Assembly (NCBI GenBank): GCA_964562455.1
Contig: CAZLTN010000006.1
Coordinates: 47,497-111,496 of the forward strand
DNA length: 64,000 bases
Source: Ravibacter sp964562455
GTDB taxonomy: Bacteria; Bacteroidota; Bacteroidia; Cytophagales; Spirosomataceae
Direction: 5' to 3'
In this document: positions 1-9,481 of the stretch, one piece after another
Layout: each line of letters opens with the position of its first letter
Position numbering within the stretch: position 1 is the stretch's first letter
Made by a program: the position numbers and the translations under genes
Notes under the pieces: generated by a model
What the model was told of the DNA's origin: nothing
Database searches by the model: none
What the model saw: the letters and a program-made list of their open reading frames with translations, nothing else

Positions 1-1309
1 TGAGAAGGCCCGGGCAAGTTACCCGACCCTGAAGAAAAGGGTAGCCGAAAAGCTCGCTGCCGGCGAAGACATTCAGGCGGCGATGGCTGCCTACTACCCC
101 AAAGCCGGCATACAGGCACAGGCGCTATTCGCTACCTCCAACCAGGTAAGAGGCGCTAATCTGGGCTATGACGGGCTTTTGCTCGGGTTAAGCGGCTCGG
201 TAAAGCCGAACGGATACAACTGGCAGCCAGCCTGGACTTCGCTAGCTTCGACGGTAATCGATTGGCAGGCCTTCACATTCGGAAAAAAAGATGCCGACAG
301 AACCCTGGCCATTTCCAGGGAACAAGCAGCCGACCGGGCCTACGAGCAGGAGCTTTTTGAACACCAGATCAAAGTAGCCGATGCATATCTGCTGGCTTTG
401 AATGCCCTGAAATACACACGCCTTCAGGAACGGAATCTTCGCCGTACTGAAGAGATCGTTGCAGTTACCAGGGCAAATGCAAGCTCGGGGCTCAAAGCAG
501 GGATAGACAGTTCTATCGCGATCGCCGAGTCTACCCGCGCACTTCTGCAATGGATGGAAAGCCAGGCGCAGGCAAAAAAATACGAAGTACTGCTGAGTGA
601 GCTGATTGGCGAGGCGGGCAAAGAGCTGGAGCTCGATACCATGAGCTTTTTCTCACGGCTTCCGGCAAACTTCAACTTCGCCAGCAGTGAGCCCGAGAAG
701 CACCCGGTACTCCGGACGCTCCTTTCGCGACAGAAAGAGGCTGAGAGTGAAATGAAAAGGACCCGCCTGGGTGTCAGGCCTGAGCTTCATATGATCGGCT
801 CGTTCTGGGGAAGAGGCTCCGGGATCGACCAGAAGCCCGGGCCTAACGGCGATTTTAACATTTCCTCATCTTTTTCAGGGCTGGGCCTGCGCGCTTTTAA
901 CTACGCGCTCGGCACGACGCTGATCTGGTACCCAACCAGGGTATTCCAGGTCCGGCGACAGCTCTCGGCACAGCAATTCCGCTATAACGCGCTCCGGGAA
1001 GAATACAATGCAGCACTGATGAGAACTACAGCAGAGCTGAAAAGCTCCGATATCCAGTTCAACCTTTCCTACCAGTCCGTTCAGAAGACCCCTGTTATGC
1101 TCAACGCCGCGCGACAAGCATATGCCCAGTCGATGGCACGCTACGAAAGCGGACTCGAAAACATCTTGCTTCTGACCCAGGTAACGGACCTTTATATAAG
1201 GGCGGAAACCGAATACCTCATTTCAGTCAACAACGTATGGAGGTCCCTGCTGATTAAAGCCGCCGCCAAAGGCGATTTTGATGTCTTCCTGGAACAAATC
1301 CCTAATTAA
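1..1309 (+). CDS. TolC-family outer-membrane factor of an RND efflux pump (5' end cut off)
   Basis: This would form the outer-membrane and periplasmic channel of a tripartite efflux pump. The reading frame is open from base 2 and already codes for protein before the first in-frame ATG at 83, so the gene starts outside the window; about 435 residues are visible. The translation is rich in Ala, Gln, Glu and Arg and shows long alpha-helical stretches in two halves, as expected for the OEP fold. The opening residues resemble the start of the first helical hairpin in TolC proteins (ASYPTLKKR). The stop lies 9 bases before the RND permease, so the two are almost certainly co-transcribed. The signal peptide and true start cannot be seen. 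The substrate is unknown. Confidence 0.85.
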   Translation, partial: EKARASYPTLKKRVAEKLAAGEDIQAAMAAYYPKAGIQAQALFATSNQVRGANLGYDGLLLGLSGSVKPNGYNWQPAWTSLASTVIDWQAFTFGKKDADRTLAISREQAADRAYEQELFEHQIKVADAYLLALNALKYTRLQERNLRRTEEIVAVTRANASSGLKAGIDSSIAIAESTRALLQWMESQAQAKKYEVLLSELIGEAGKELELDTMSFFSRLPANFNFASSEPEKHPVLRTLLSRQKEAESEMKRTRLGVRPELHMIGSFWGRGSGIDQKPGPNGDFNISSSFSGLGLRAFNYALGTTLIWYPTRVFQVRRQLSAQQFRYNALREEYNAALMRTTAELKSSDIQFNLSYQSVQKTPVMLNAARQAYAQSMARYESGLENILLLTQVTDLYIRAETEYLISVNNVWRSLLIKAAAKGDFDVFLEQIPN

Positions 1310-1318
1310 CCCATCTTC

Positions 1319-4300
1319 ATGTTAAAGTCTGCACTCAACAAGCCGATTGCCGTCATAGTAGCGCTTTTTGCCGTCGCTATTTTTGCTGCGCTGGCGCTAT
1401 TCAGGATACCGGTCGATATTTTCCCAAATCTGAACCTGCCCACAATTTATATCTCCCAGCCCTACGGAGGGATGTCGGCCAACCAGATGGAGGGCTTCGT
1501 CGCAACCCGCTACCAGAACCAGATGCTTTACGTATCGGGGATTAAAGACGTGGAAGTTAAAAACATACAGGGAACCTGTCTCGTCAAGTGTACATTTTAC
1601 GAAAACGTCGATATGGCGCAGGTTGCCGGAGAGGTAGCCAACCAGGTCAACCGGGTAATGAACTACCTTCCTCCCGGGACCGTCCCGCCTACAGTAGTAA
1701 GGTTCGACGCTTCTTCGCTCCCGGTCGGCCAATTGGTTTTCAGCAGTAAGAGCGCCCCTCTTTCCGAACTGCAGGATATGGCTTCCTCACGTATCAGGCC
1801 GCTGTTTTCGCAAATACCGGGAGGCGTCGCGACCTCTCCGTTTGGTTCCAATGAGCGGACGGTAGTGATACGCGTCGACCCGGAAAGGATGAAAAGTTAC
1901 GAGCTCACACCCGATGAAATTGTGGCTGCAGTCGTTGCCAACAACAAAATATCGCCCGCAGGTAATGTCCGGATAGGTGATTTCATGGTAATGACCCCGA
2001 GCAACACCGTGCTCGATAATGTGGAAGATTTCTTCAACATCCCATTGAGGCAGGGAGTAGGCCCCATGGTTTTCATGCGTGACGTCGCTACGGTGGAAGA
2101 TGCTACCGACGTACCGGTCGGATATGCGCTGATCAACGGGAAACGGTCGGTTTATATACCGGTATCCAAATCGGGTGACGCCTCTACCATGTCGGTTGTT
2201 TCTGCGCTCAAGGCCAAGCTGCCCGAGATGAAGAGCCTCCTGCCCGAACATATAGACCTGACCTACGAATTTGACCAATCGGTATATGTGATGCAATCGG
2301 TGCATGCACTGGCCGTAGAAGGCGGGCTGGGCGCCATACTTACCGGCCTTATGGTGTTTCTTTTCCTGCGGGATCTGCGAAGCTCTCTGATTGTCATTCT
2401 CACTATTCCCGCTTCCCTGTTATCTGCCATACTGATGCTGCAGCTTAGCGGGCAGACCATCAACATCATGACGCTTTCGGGACTGGCACTGGCGATCGGT
2501 ATCCTGGTGGACCAGTCCACGGTGGTAATAGAAAATATTCACCAGCACCTTGAAATGGGAAAAAGCAAAGCCCGCGCTATCAAGGATGCCTCGACTGAAA
2601 TGAGCTTCCCGCTATTTCTTATTACAATAGCGATACTGGCGGTGTTTGCACCGGCTTTTATGATGACGGGTATCCCTAAAGGCATGTTCCTTCCCCTGTC
2701 GCTGGCGGTAGGCTTCTCGATCATCGTTTCATACATACTTTCGCAAACACTAGTTCCTATACTCTGCAACTGGTGGCTCAAAGAGCATAAGGAACATGTT
2801 GAAAACGACGCTCCGGAAACCGAAAAAAAGGCGGGGCTTATGGATAAAATCCAGCATCGTTACGGGCTATTGCTGGGCAGGCTCATGAAAAAGCGCAGGC
2901 TGGTTGTCGGGATTTATCTCCTGGCGGCCTTTTCTATGGTTGCTATCCTGTTTATGAACATAGGGACCGACCTGATGCCCCGCCAGAACAAAGCCCGGCA
3001 ATTCCAGGTTCGCCTTATCGGGCCTGAAGGATTAAGGCTCGAAAGAATGGAAGAGCGGGTAAAAGAGGTCCTCGAACAGTTGGAGGACCTGGTCGGGAAG
3101 AAAAACATTTCCATTACTTCGGCCTATGTCGGCATGACCCCTTCCAGCTACGGTACCAGTGCTTTGTACGTATTCAATGCCGGGCCTCACGAAGCAATCC
3201 TGCAGGTCAGCCTCTCCCCGGACTACAAGCTCGAATCGCTGGACCTGCTGAAAGACCAGATCAGGCAGCGTATTCACAAAGAATTACCCGATCTTAAAAC
3301 GACTTTCGAACCGATCGAGCTCACCGAAAAGATCATGAGCCAGGGCGCCTCCACCCCTATCGAAGTTGTTATCGGCGGCAAAGATATCTCTGAGAACCAG
3401 GTTTTTGCGCAAAAGGTGATCCGGGAGCTCGACAAGATACCATACCTGCGCGACGTACGGATCAAACAGCCTCTCCGCTACCCTACCGTCCAGATCCATA
3501 TCGATCGCGAAAGGGCAGCCCAGTTAGGCCTTTCGGTAGATGTGATCGCCAAGTCGCTGGTAGCCGCAACTTCCTCCAGCCGTTTTACCGCTAAAAATCT
3601 CTGGCTCGACCAGGGTAAAGGCTTCGCATACCAGGTACAGGTCGAAATGTCCCAGCAGTATATGCAGTCGGTAGCCGACATCGAAAATATCCCGCTCGTA
3701 AAGGGTCAGTTAAGGCCGACCCTGGGTGACGTAGCCACGATTTCGACCAGTAATGTACCTGCCCAGTACGACAGGCGCGGTCCCCGCAGGATACTCACTA
3801 TCACTGCCAATACCCACCAGGTGGATCTGGGTACAGCCGGCAAGGCGGTGCACCAGGCCGTTATGAACGCGGGAGAACCTCCGCGGGGAAGCGTCGTCAG
3901 TGTGGAAGGTATCTCAAAGCTACTGCAGGAAACCCTCGACAGTCTCCAGTTCGGTTTACTTCTTGCTATAGTTGTTATCTTCCTGCTGCTGGCTGCCACT
4001 TACCAGTCGTTCAGGCTAGCCGTGATCATCATGATCACGATTCCTTCGGTGCTGGCAGGGGCTTTGCTTCTATTGTTAGCCACGGGTCAGACCCTCAATC
4101 TGCAGTCCTATATGGGAATTATCATGTCGGTAGGGGTGTCGGTAGCCAATGCGCTGCTGCTCGTAACCAACGCCGAAACGCTGAGGCTCCAGTATCGTGA
4201 TGCCGGCATCGCTGCAAAGACTGCCGGTTCTCTGCGTTTGCGTCCTATCCTGATGACTACCCTGGCCATGTCCATCGGGATGGTTCCTATGGCAAGCGGC

Positions 4301-4528
4301 TTCGGCGATACCGGCGAGCAGGTGGCTCCGCTCGGAAGGGCGGTTATCGGGGGCCTCCTTACCTCTACTATCGCTACACTGCTCATTTTGCCGGTCGTAT
4401 TTTCCCTGATTATGAAAAAGGTGTCGTTCAACTCCGTGTCGCTCGATCCTGACAATCCGGAAAGCGAAGATTTCGACCTGAAAAGCTCAGAAGCACAATC
4501 CGTCACTGTCTCCAACCACATTAACTGA
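1319..4528 (+). CDS. RND efflux transporter permease subunit (AcrB/HAE1-like)
   Basis: This is a proton-driven inner-membrane pump of 1069 residues, the usual length for the RND superfamily. It has the expected plan: one N-terminal membrane helix (about residues 10-28), a large periplasmic loop, membrane helices at about 330-480, a second loop and a final helix group at about 880-1030. The N-terminus (FRIPVDIFPNLNLPTIYI) is typical. In the fourth membrane helix, where AcrB has an Asp-Asp pair, this protein reads ILVDQSTVVIEN, so one Asp (D398) is kept and the second is Gln399. That is closer to a subgroup of HAE/HME permeases than to classical AcrB. It lies between the outer-membrane factor and the adaptor with gaps of 9 and 6 bases, so the three form one operon. 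The substrate cannot be told from sequence. Confidence 0.95.
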   Translation: MLKSALNKPIAVIVALFAVAIFAALALFRIPVDIFPNLNLPTIYISQPYGGMSANQMEGFVATRYQNQMLYVSGIKDVEVKNIQGTCLVKCTFYENVDMAQVAGEVANQVNRVMNYLPPGTVPPTVVRFDASSLPVGQLVFSSKSAPLSELQDMASSRIRPLFSQIPGGVATSPFGSNERTVVIRVDPERMKSYELTPDEIVAAVVANNKISPAGNVRIGDFMVMTPSNTVLDNVEDFFNIPLRQGVGPMVFMRDVATVEDATDVPVGYALINGKRSVYIPVSKSGDASTMSVVSALKAKLPEMKSLLPEHIDLTYEFDQSVYVMQSVHALAVEGGLGAILTGLMVFLFLRDLRSSLIVILTIPASLLSAILMLQLSGQTINIMTLSGLALAIGILVDQSTVVIENIHQHLEMGKSKARAIKDASTEMSFPLFLITIAILAVFAPAFMMTGIPKGMFLPLSLAVGFSIIVSYILSQTLVPILCNWWLKEHKEHVENDAPETEKKAGLMDKIQHRYGLLLGRLMKKRRLVVGIYLLAAFSMVAILFMNIGTDLMPRQNKARQFQVRLIGPEGLRLERMEERVKEVLEQLEDLVGKKNISITSAYVGMTPSSYGTSALYVFNAGPHEAILQVSLSPDYKLESLDLLKDQIRQRIHKELPDLKTTFEPIELTEKIMSQGASTPIEVVIGGKDISENQVFAQKVIRELDKIPYLRDVRIKQPLRYPTVQIHIDRERAAQLGLSVDVIAKSLVAATSSSRFTAKNLWLDQGKGFAYQVQVEMSQQYMQSVADIENIPLVKGQLRPTLGDVATISTSNVPAQYDRRGPRRILTITANTHQVDLGTAGKAVHQAVMNAGEPPRGSVVSVEGISKLLQETLDSLQFGLLLAIVVIFLLLAATYQSFRLAVIIMITIPSVLAGALLLLLATGQTLNLQSYMGIIMSVGVSVANALLLVTNAETLRLQYRDAGIAAKTAGSLRLRPILMTTLAMSIGMVPMASGFGDTGEQVAPLGRAVIGGLLTSTIATLLILPVVFSLIMKKVSFNSVSLDPDNPESEDFDLKSSEAQSVTVSNHIN

Positions 4529-4534
4529 AACGAG

Positions 4535-5647
4535 ATGTCAGAAATAAATAATATATTGAAAATTGCAGTAGCCGGCCTCTTACTGCTTTCCTGCGGACAA
4601 AACAAGCACCCTGAAAACCTGGCGGAGGAAATCCCGGGCCAAAACGATGAATTCAGGTATACTGCAATTGTGGTGAAAGACGCTCAGCCTGTCAGGGAAA
4701 TAAACCTGCCCGGTGAATTGGAAAGCTTTTATGAAACCGACCTCTTCCCCCGCGTCAGCAGCTACATCAGCAAGATGCACGTCGATATCGGAGATCGTGT
4801 TAACAAAGGCCAGCTCCTTGCCGAACTCGAAGCACCGGAGCTTATTGCCAATCTTACGGCGGCCTATTCTAAGGTAAAAGCAGCCGAAGCAGGCTACCAG
4901 TCGAGCCGTGCGGTATACCATCGTGCACTCAAAACGCAAAAAACGCCGGGAGCCATTTCCGAGATGGATGTCGAAACCTATTGGGCGAAGCTTGTCTCCG
5001 ACAGCCTGATGGTGGTTGCTGAGCAAGCCCACTATGAATCTGTTAAACAATTGGTTGACTACCTGAAGATCACCGCACCTTTCGCCGGAGTAGTTACAGA
5101 CCGTCGCCTGTCACCCGGTGCTTTTGTCGGTCCGGGAGGACAGAACTCTGTCCCGTTGCTGAAAATCAAACAGCTCGACCGGCTCCGCCTTCGGCTTGCC
5201 GTACCCGAAGCTTACCTGGGCGATATCAGGGCCGGGACACCGGTGCAATTTACTGTCCGCACTTTCCAGAACCAGGTATTCAACGGAAACATCAGCCGTA
5301 TTTCACACAGCGTCCGTCCCGATACCCGCTCCGAGATGATAGAAATCGATATCGCAAATTCAGGAAGGAAATTAAAACCCGGTATGTACGTTTCCGCCCG
5401 GCTGCCGGTCCAGGCTCACGAAGGCAGCCTGTTTGTGCCTAAATCGGCTGTACTGAGCAATATGGAACAAACGTTTGTCATCAGGGTCGCAAACGGCATT
5501 GCCGAAAGGGTAAATGTGCACCGTGGAGATATTACCGATTCACAGGTGCAGATATTCGGCGATATACATCCCGGGGATATTATCCTGAAAGTCGCTACAG
5601 ACGAAATCCCTAACGGAAGCCCCATCGCAATAGAACCTTTGCAGTAA
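4535..5647 (+). CDS. RND efflux periplasmic adaptor subunit (HlyD/MFP family), lipoprotein
   Basis: This membrane-fusion protein would link the permease to the outer-membrane factor. The N-terminus is a lipoprotein signal ending in LLLLSC, with Cys20 as the lipidation site. It is followed by a split biotinyl/lipoyl-like domain (about 70-105 and 180-215), a short helical hairpin between the halves, and beta-barrel and membrane-proximal regions with the usual sequence LKPGMYVSARLPV near residue 285. At 370 residues the length is normal. It follows the permease by 6 bases and is the last gene of the operon. Placing the adaptor last (factor-permease-adaptor) is less common than adaptor-permease-factor. 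Confidence 0.93.
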   Translation: MSEINNILKIAVAGLLLLSCGQNKHPENLAEEIPGQNDEFRYTAIVVKDAQPVREINLPGELESFYETDLFPRVSSYISKMHVDIGDRVNKGQLLAELEAPELIANLTAAYSKVKAAEAGYQSSRAVYHRALKTQKTPGAISEMDVETYWAKLVSDSLMVVAEQAHYESVKQLVDYLKITAPFAGVVTDRRLSPGAFVGPGGQNSVPLLKIKQLDRLRLRLAVPEAYLGDIRAGTPVQFTVRTFQNQVFNGNISRISHSVRPDTRSEMIEIDIANSGRKLKPGMYVSARLPVQAHEGSLFVPKSAVLSNMEQTFVIRVANGIAERVNVHRGDITDSQVQIFGDIHPGDIILKVATDEIPNGSPIAIEPLQ

Positions 5648-5664
5648 GAAAAGAAAGCCGGTTT

Positions 5665-7881
5665 TCAGTAAAGTATTACCTTCTTTACCTCCAGGCCGGC
5701 CTCTCTTTTTAGCTTTATGACATACACTCCCCTTTCCCAGCCCGAAGCATCTACATTCAGTGTCGCTCCTGCTGCGGCCGGTGACGCATAGACCTTTCTT
5801 CCGAGCATATCGAAAATCCCGAGCTCCCCGGCATGCGTCGTACTTAAGGAAAATCCACTGCGGGCGGGATTCGGGTAAACTGTAAGCTTCACATCCGGCT
5901 CGTTGCCCGAAACCGTTAAAGGCAGGCCGTTCAGGAAAAGATAGACGCCGCCGGCCGATGTGCCGATTACAAGGTCCGGTTTCCTGTCGTTGTTTACGTC
6001 TGCAATGGCGGCGTGCAGTTTGCTTCCAAGGTAAGGAGCCGAATGCCCGTTCCTGACCGGATCGTGAACGACGGAAGAATCCTGTTTCGACCACTTACCC
6101 CATTCGCCGCTATGCAGTATCTTTATTTTTCCTGTCATGTCCGTCATCACGACATCTGCCTTTCCGTCGAGGTCAAGGTCGCCTACCGCCAGGGAAAGGA
6201 ACCGTCGCGAGAAAGCCGGCCCTATACCGCCCAGTGCAGCGTCGCGGAGCGTAAAAGCGGGAGCAGCCGGGCTGCCGGTGTTTTCGTAGTAGCTGATATT
6301 TCCCAAAACACCCCCTACCAGAATATCCATATCGCCATCCCTGTCGGCATCATAAAAGCAGATCTTGTCCGATACGGAAAGCTCTCCGGGCAAAGGCACT
6401 TCCACCATTGCCGAAACATTAAGCTGCACAGCCCCGGCCCCCTGGTTGGGCAGGTAATGAAAAAACAACCTGCGATTGGCGACCGAAACAATCCCAAGGT
6501 CTGTACGGCCATCGCCGTTGAAATCCTGCCAGTGGGGCTGGAGATCGGTACGTCCCAGTTTTTTCAATTGTAGAAAATCGTCCGTTTCAAGCTCATATAC
6601 AGGCTTTTCACGGTTACCGGTATTTTTAAACAGCCAGAGCGCGCCGTGAAAATCCTGCCCGTTGTATGTCCCGCGGTTCCCGATCAGCATATCGGCATCG
6701 CCGTCTCCGTCGGTGTCAAAGAATGACACGGCGGCATTTTCTCCGACATCTATCATGCCCGACTGAAGAAAATCCTTCTGCCGGAGCTGGAAGTCCGGCA
6801 CATGGTCTGTCCCGGCATTGTGATAGTACCATCCCGAAGAAATGAAATCCATCATAAGATTATCGTTGCCGTATACATTAGGCGATACCAGCAGATCCTT
6901 TACACCGTCAAAGTCCACGTCTTCGAGGTAAGCGGCAGGAAACATCGGCATCACTGCCGGGTCGGCGGCCGGGTAGCGGGAAGAATAGGTTGTGTACTTT
7001 GCGGCAAGCCCCCCGCTGCTGTTATATAATATGCTGAGGTTTTCACAATCGACGTTTCCCAGGAGCATATCTATTTTCCCGTCACCGTTCAGGTCGTGCA
7101 GCAGGATAGAATTGCCGGTATGCATGACGCGACCGTTTCCCGCGGCACGACTGCCCGTGCCGTGGGCAGCTACACCGCATTGAATACCAAATTCGAAATC
7201 ATCGCACGTGTGCTTCCTGAAGTCGCCCCAGCACTCACCGTTCCTGACAAACACCAGGCTGTCGGGAACGCCGTAGCGCTCCATGCTCATATTCTGATTC
7301 AGCTCGACGAAGTCGCCCCCGGCTTCGAAAGTTATGATATCCATATCTCCATCACCGTCGAAATCGATCAGAGCCGGGATATCGGACGCCGCAACCTGGA
7401 GGTTCACCTGGTTTCCCGACAGCCCGGTAGTAGTGAGATATGCCTTTATGCGTACCCACTCCCATCCGCCGGAGGCTTTCTCTTCCTGCCTGTAGGCGGT
7501 TACCCCTTGTGATATATAGGTAAAGAGTTCCTTCCGGCCGTCGCCGTCATAGTCGGTCAGTATCATCCAGTTGGTGGTCCCCGGGAACATCAGCTCGTAT
7601 TCCGGGCGATAAATGTATTTCTTCAGAACCGGGTCGGCTATAAATGTACTTACCTTGCTGCTGGTCCTGTCGAAAACGACGAGATCGTCGGTATGGTCAC
7701 CATCCAGGTCTATCTTGCCATATTGCACCGCATTCAGTCCGCCGGCCCAGGGTTTGTCCATCAGGATACCTCCTTTTTTAACGACTGAGACGGTATCCCT
7801 TACAAACCAGGAAGTTTGCGCAGGAACGGTCCGGCCGCATAAAAACAGAGTCAGTATTATTACAGTAATTTGTAATTTCAT
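5665..7881 (-). CDS. Secreted FG-GAP/VCBS repeat protein with T9SS type A sorting domain
   Basis: A large secreted protein of 738 residues. I start it at the ATG at 7881, because the translation from there begins with a clear signal peptide (MKLQITVIILTLFLCG, cleavage near PAQ); an open frame continues 33 codons upstream but has no signal-like sequence. The body carries about ten acidic calcium-binding motifs of the DxDxDGxxD type (for example DYDGDGRKEL, DFDGDGDMDI, DTDGDGDADM), typical of FG-GAP/VCBS beta-propellers. The last 70 or so residues (VYPNPARSGFSLS, then FDMLGRKV and a final KKVILY) match the type A C-terminal domain that directs proteins through the type IX secretion system. It converges on the efflux operon with a 17-base gap. 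The ligand or function is unknown. Confidence 0.88.
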   Translation of the reverse strand: MKLQITVIILTLFLCGRTVPAQTSWFVRDTVSVVKKGGILMDKPWAGGLNAVQYGKIDLDGDHTDDLVVFDRTSSKVSTFIADPVLKKYIYRPEYELMFPGTTNWMILTDYDGDGRKELFTYISQGVTAYRQEEKASGGWEWVRIKAYLTTTGLSGNQVNLQVAASDIPALIDFDGDGDMDIITFEAGGDFVELNQNMSMERYGVPDSLVFVRNGECWGDFRKHTCDDFEFGIQCGVAAHGTGSRAAGNGRVMHTGNSILLHDLNGDGKIDMLLGNVDCENLSILYNSSGGLAAKYTTYSSRYPAADPAVMPMFPAAYLEDVDFDGVKDLLVSPNVYGNDNLMMDFISSGWYYHNAGTDHVPDFQLRQKDFLQSGMIDVGENAAVSFFDTDGDGDADMLIGNRGTYNGQDFHGALWLFKNTGNREKPVYELETDDFLQLKKLGRTDLQPHWQDFNGDGRTDLGIVSVANRRLFFHYLPNQGAGAVQLNVSAMVEVPLPGELSVSDKICFYDADRDGDMDILVGGVLGNISYYENTGSPAAPAFTLRDAALGGIGPAFSRRFLSLAVGDLDLDGKADVVMTDMTGKIKILHSGEWGKWSKQDSSVVHDPVRNGHSAPYLGSKLHAAIADVNNDRKPDLVIGTSAGGVYLFLNGLPLTVSGNEPDVKLTVYPNPARSGFSLSTTHAGELGIFDMLGRKVYASPAAAGATLNVDASGWERGVYVIKLKREAGLEVKKVILY

Positions 7882-7896
7882 AGAAGATATTTCGCA

Positions 7897-7904
7897 TATT
7901 TTTG
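7897..7904 (+). promoter_or_regulatory. Candidate -7 box for murF
   Basis: TATTTTTG matches the Bacteroidota -7 consensus TAnnTTTG. A TTTG at 7869-7872 could be the -33 element, but the spacer of 24 bases is a little long. The implied leader is about 75 bases. The box lies in the 101-base divergent gap between the FG-GAP gene and murF. Confidence 0.35.
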
Positions 7905-7982
7905 GGCCGTCGTTGATTATAAACGAAAAATACGACCCAACACAGATAGCCTGGAGCAAAAACACGGACAACGGACCCATTC

Positions 7983-9275
7983 ATGGATACTTCACAAATA
8001 TATCAGCTTTACCTGGAGAACCGCCTTATTTCGACCGACTCACGCCGGATCTCCGAAGGCTGTATCTTTTTTGCACTTAAGGGAGAAAGTTTCGACGGGA
8101 ATAAATTCGCGGCCCAGGCCCTGGAAAAAGGTGCGGCCTACGCTATTGTCGACGATCCGGCAGCAGTTACTTCCGATAAGATCTTTTTCGTAGAAAACAC
8201 GCTCGATGCCCTGCAGGACCTGGCCAGGATGCACCGCAAATCTTTCAGCTTCCCGGTCATTGCGCTTACAGGCTCAAACGGCAAGACCACAACCAAAGAG
8301 CTCATCAGGTGCGTGCTTTCCACCCGGTATAATACCTACGCCACACAGGGGAATCTCAACAATCATATCGGAGTCCCTCTCACAATCCTTTCGGTAGATG
8401 AGCGGTCGGTGCAAATGCTTATTGTCGAAATGGGCGCCAACCATGAGAAAGAAATAGCATTGCTTTGCTCGATCGCTCAACCTACTCACGGGCTTATTAC
8501 CAATGTCGGGAAAGCCCACCTGGAGGGATTCGGCAGTCTTGACGGGGTCAAAAAAGCGAAAGGCGAGCTTTATGACTACCTTTCAAAGAAAAAAGGCACC
8601 GTATTTGTCAATGCCGCGAACGAAATACTAATGGAGATGGCGAGTAAACGCCGTGCTTTCGGAGAGATCATCTTCTATAATTCCGATAACCAGCCGTCAA
8701 TCCCCCGGATCGTAGGGCAATCCCCCTTTATAAGCTATACTACAGGCGACCTGACGGTTTCTACCAACCTGGTGGGTGAATACAATTTCAATAATATATG
8801 CGCGGCGCTCTGCATTGCCGATTACTTTGACCTTTCGCCCGACGACGCCCATCTTGCCATATCCAACTATGTCCCGGACAATAACCGTTCCCAAATCGTA
8901 AGGCAAAATTCGAATACGATTATCCTGGACGCCTATAATGCCAACCCTTCTTCAATGGCAGCAGCTCTGGAAAATTTTGCCAAAATGGAAGCCTCGCATA
9001 AGATGGTGGTATTGGGCGACATGCTCGAGCTCGGGAATGAGAGCCGGGCTGAGCACGAACTGCTCGGAGAAATCATCGCAAAAGGGAAATTCGATACCGT
9101 AGTGCTCTATGGCAAAGAGATTGCCTACTCACTCGGAAGCCTGCCCAAAGCATACTACTTCCCCGACAAATTCTCGCTTCACAACTGGATCATGGACAAT
9201 CCGCGCCTGGACAGCCATATACTGATCAAAGGTTCAAGAGGTATGGGGCTCGAGAGCGTTGTCAATTTCCTCTAG
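7983..9275 (+). CDS. murF: UDP-N-acetylmuramoyl-tripeptide--D-alanyl-D-alanine ligase
   Basis: This enzyme adds D-Ala-D-Ala to the UDP-MurNAc tripeptide in the cytoplasm, the last step of the soluble peptidoglycan precursor. The 430-residue protein has the three Mur-ligase domains: an N-terminal UDP-binding domain (TDSRRISEGCIFFALKGE), a central ATPase domain with the P-loop GSNGKTT and the sequences TQGNLNNHIGVP and VEMGANHEKEI, and a C-terminal domain containing DAYNANPSSM and LGDMLELG. These last motifs separate MurF from MurC, MurD and MurE. It stands alone rather than in a division/cell-wall cluster: the neighbours are a secreted protein and a peroxiredoxin. murE and mraY are about 3 kb away on the other strand. 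Confidence 0.96.
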   Translation: MDTSQIYQLYLENRLISTDSRRISEGCIFFALKGESFDGNKFAAQALEKGAAYAIVDDPAAVTSDKIFFVENTLDALQDLARMHRKSFSFPVIALTGSNGKTTTKELIRCVLSTRYNTYATQGNLNNHIGVPLTILSVDERSVQMLIVEMGANHEKEIALLCSIAQPTHGLITNVGKAHLEGFGSLDGVKKAKGELYDYLSKKKGTVFVNAANEILMEMASKRRAFGEIIFYNSDNQPSIPRIVGQSPFISYTTGDLTVSTNLVGEYNFNNICAALCIADYFDLSPDDAHLAISNYVPDNNRSQIVRQNSNTIILDAYNANPSSMAAALENFAKMEASHKMVVLGDMLELGNESRAEHELLGEIIAKGKFDTVVLYGKEIAYSLGSLPKAYYFPDKFSLHNWIMDNPRLDSHILIKGSRGMGLESVVNFL

Positions 9276-9402
9276 TGGAAATATTATATTTCTTTTCAAC
9301 AAAAAGCTACTGTTATAGAAGATATCTATAACCAAATAAAAACAATAAATCGTATAAATTAACTACTTCATAGCATTTCCCCGCAAAGTACCACGGTGGA
9401 GA

Positions 9403-9433
9403 TTGCCCTTCCCGACAAATAGCTGTAATTTTG
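9403..9433 (+). promoter_or_regulatory. Promoter of ahpC (TTG-N20-TAATTTTG)
   Basis: TTG at 9403-9405 is followed after exactly 20 bases by TAATTTTG at 9426-9433. This fits the Bacteroidota primary sigma factor consensus (-33 TTTG/TTG and -7 TAnnTTTG) better than any other site I found in the window. The start point would be near 9440, giving a short A/T-rich leader of about 40 bases with no Shine-Dalgarno sequence, which is usual for highly expressed genes in this phylum. Confidence 0.6.
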
Positions 9434-9481
9434 CCATACAGAAATAATACAATTTTTCATTTTATAAAAATTTTATCTCTC

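Noticed and set aside
5665..7881. Plus-strand frames inside the FG-GAP gene (for example 6013-6573 and 7096-7512)
   Set aside because: They lie opposite strongly patterned calcium-binding repeats and read as complements of these repeats.
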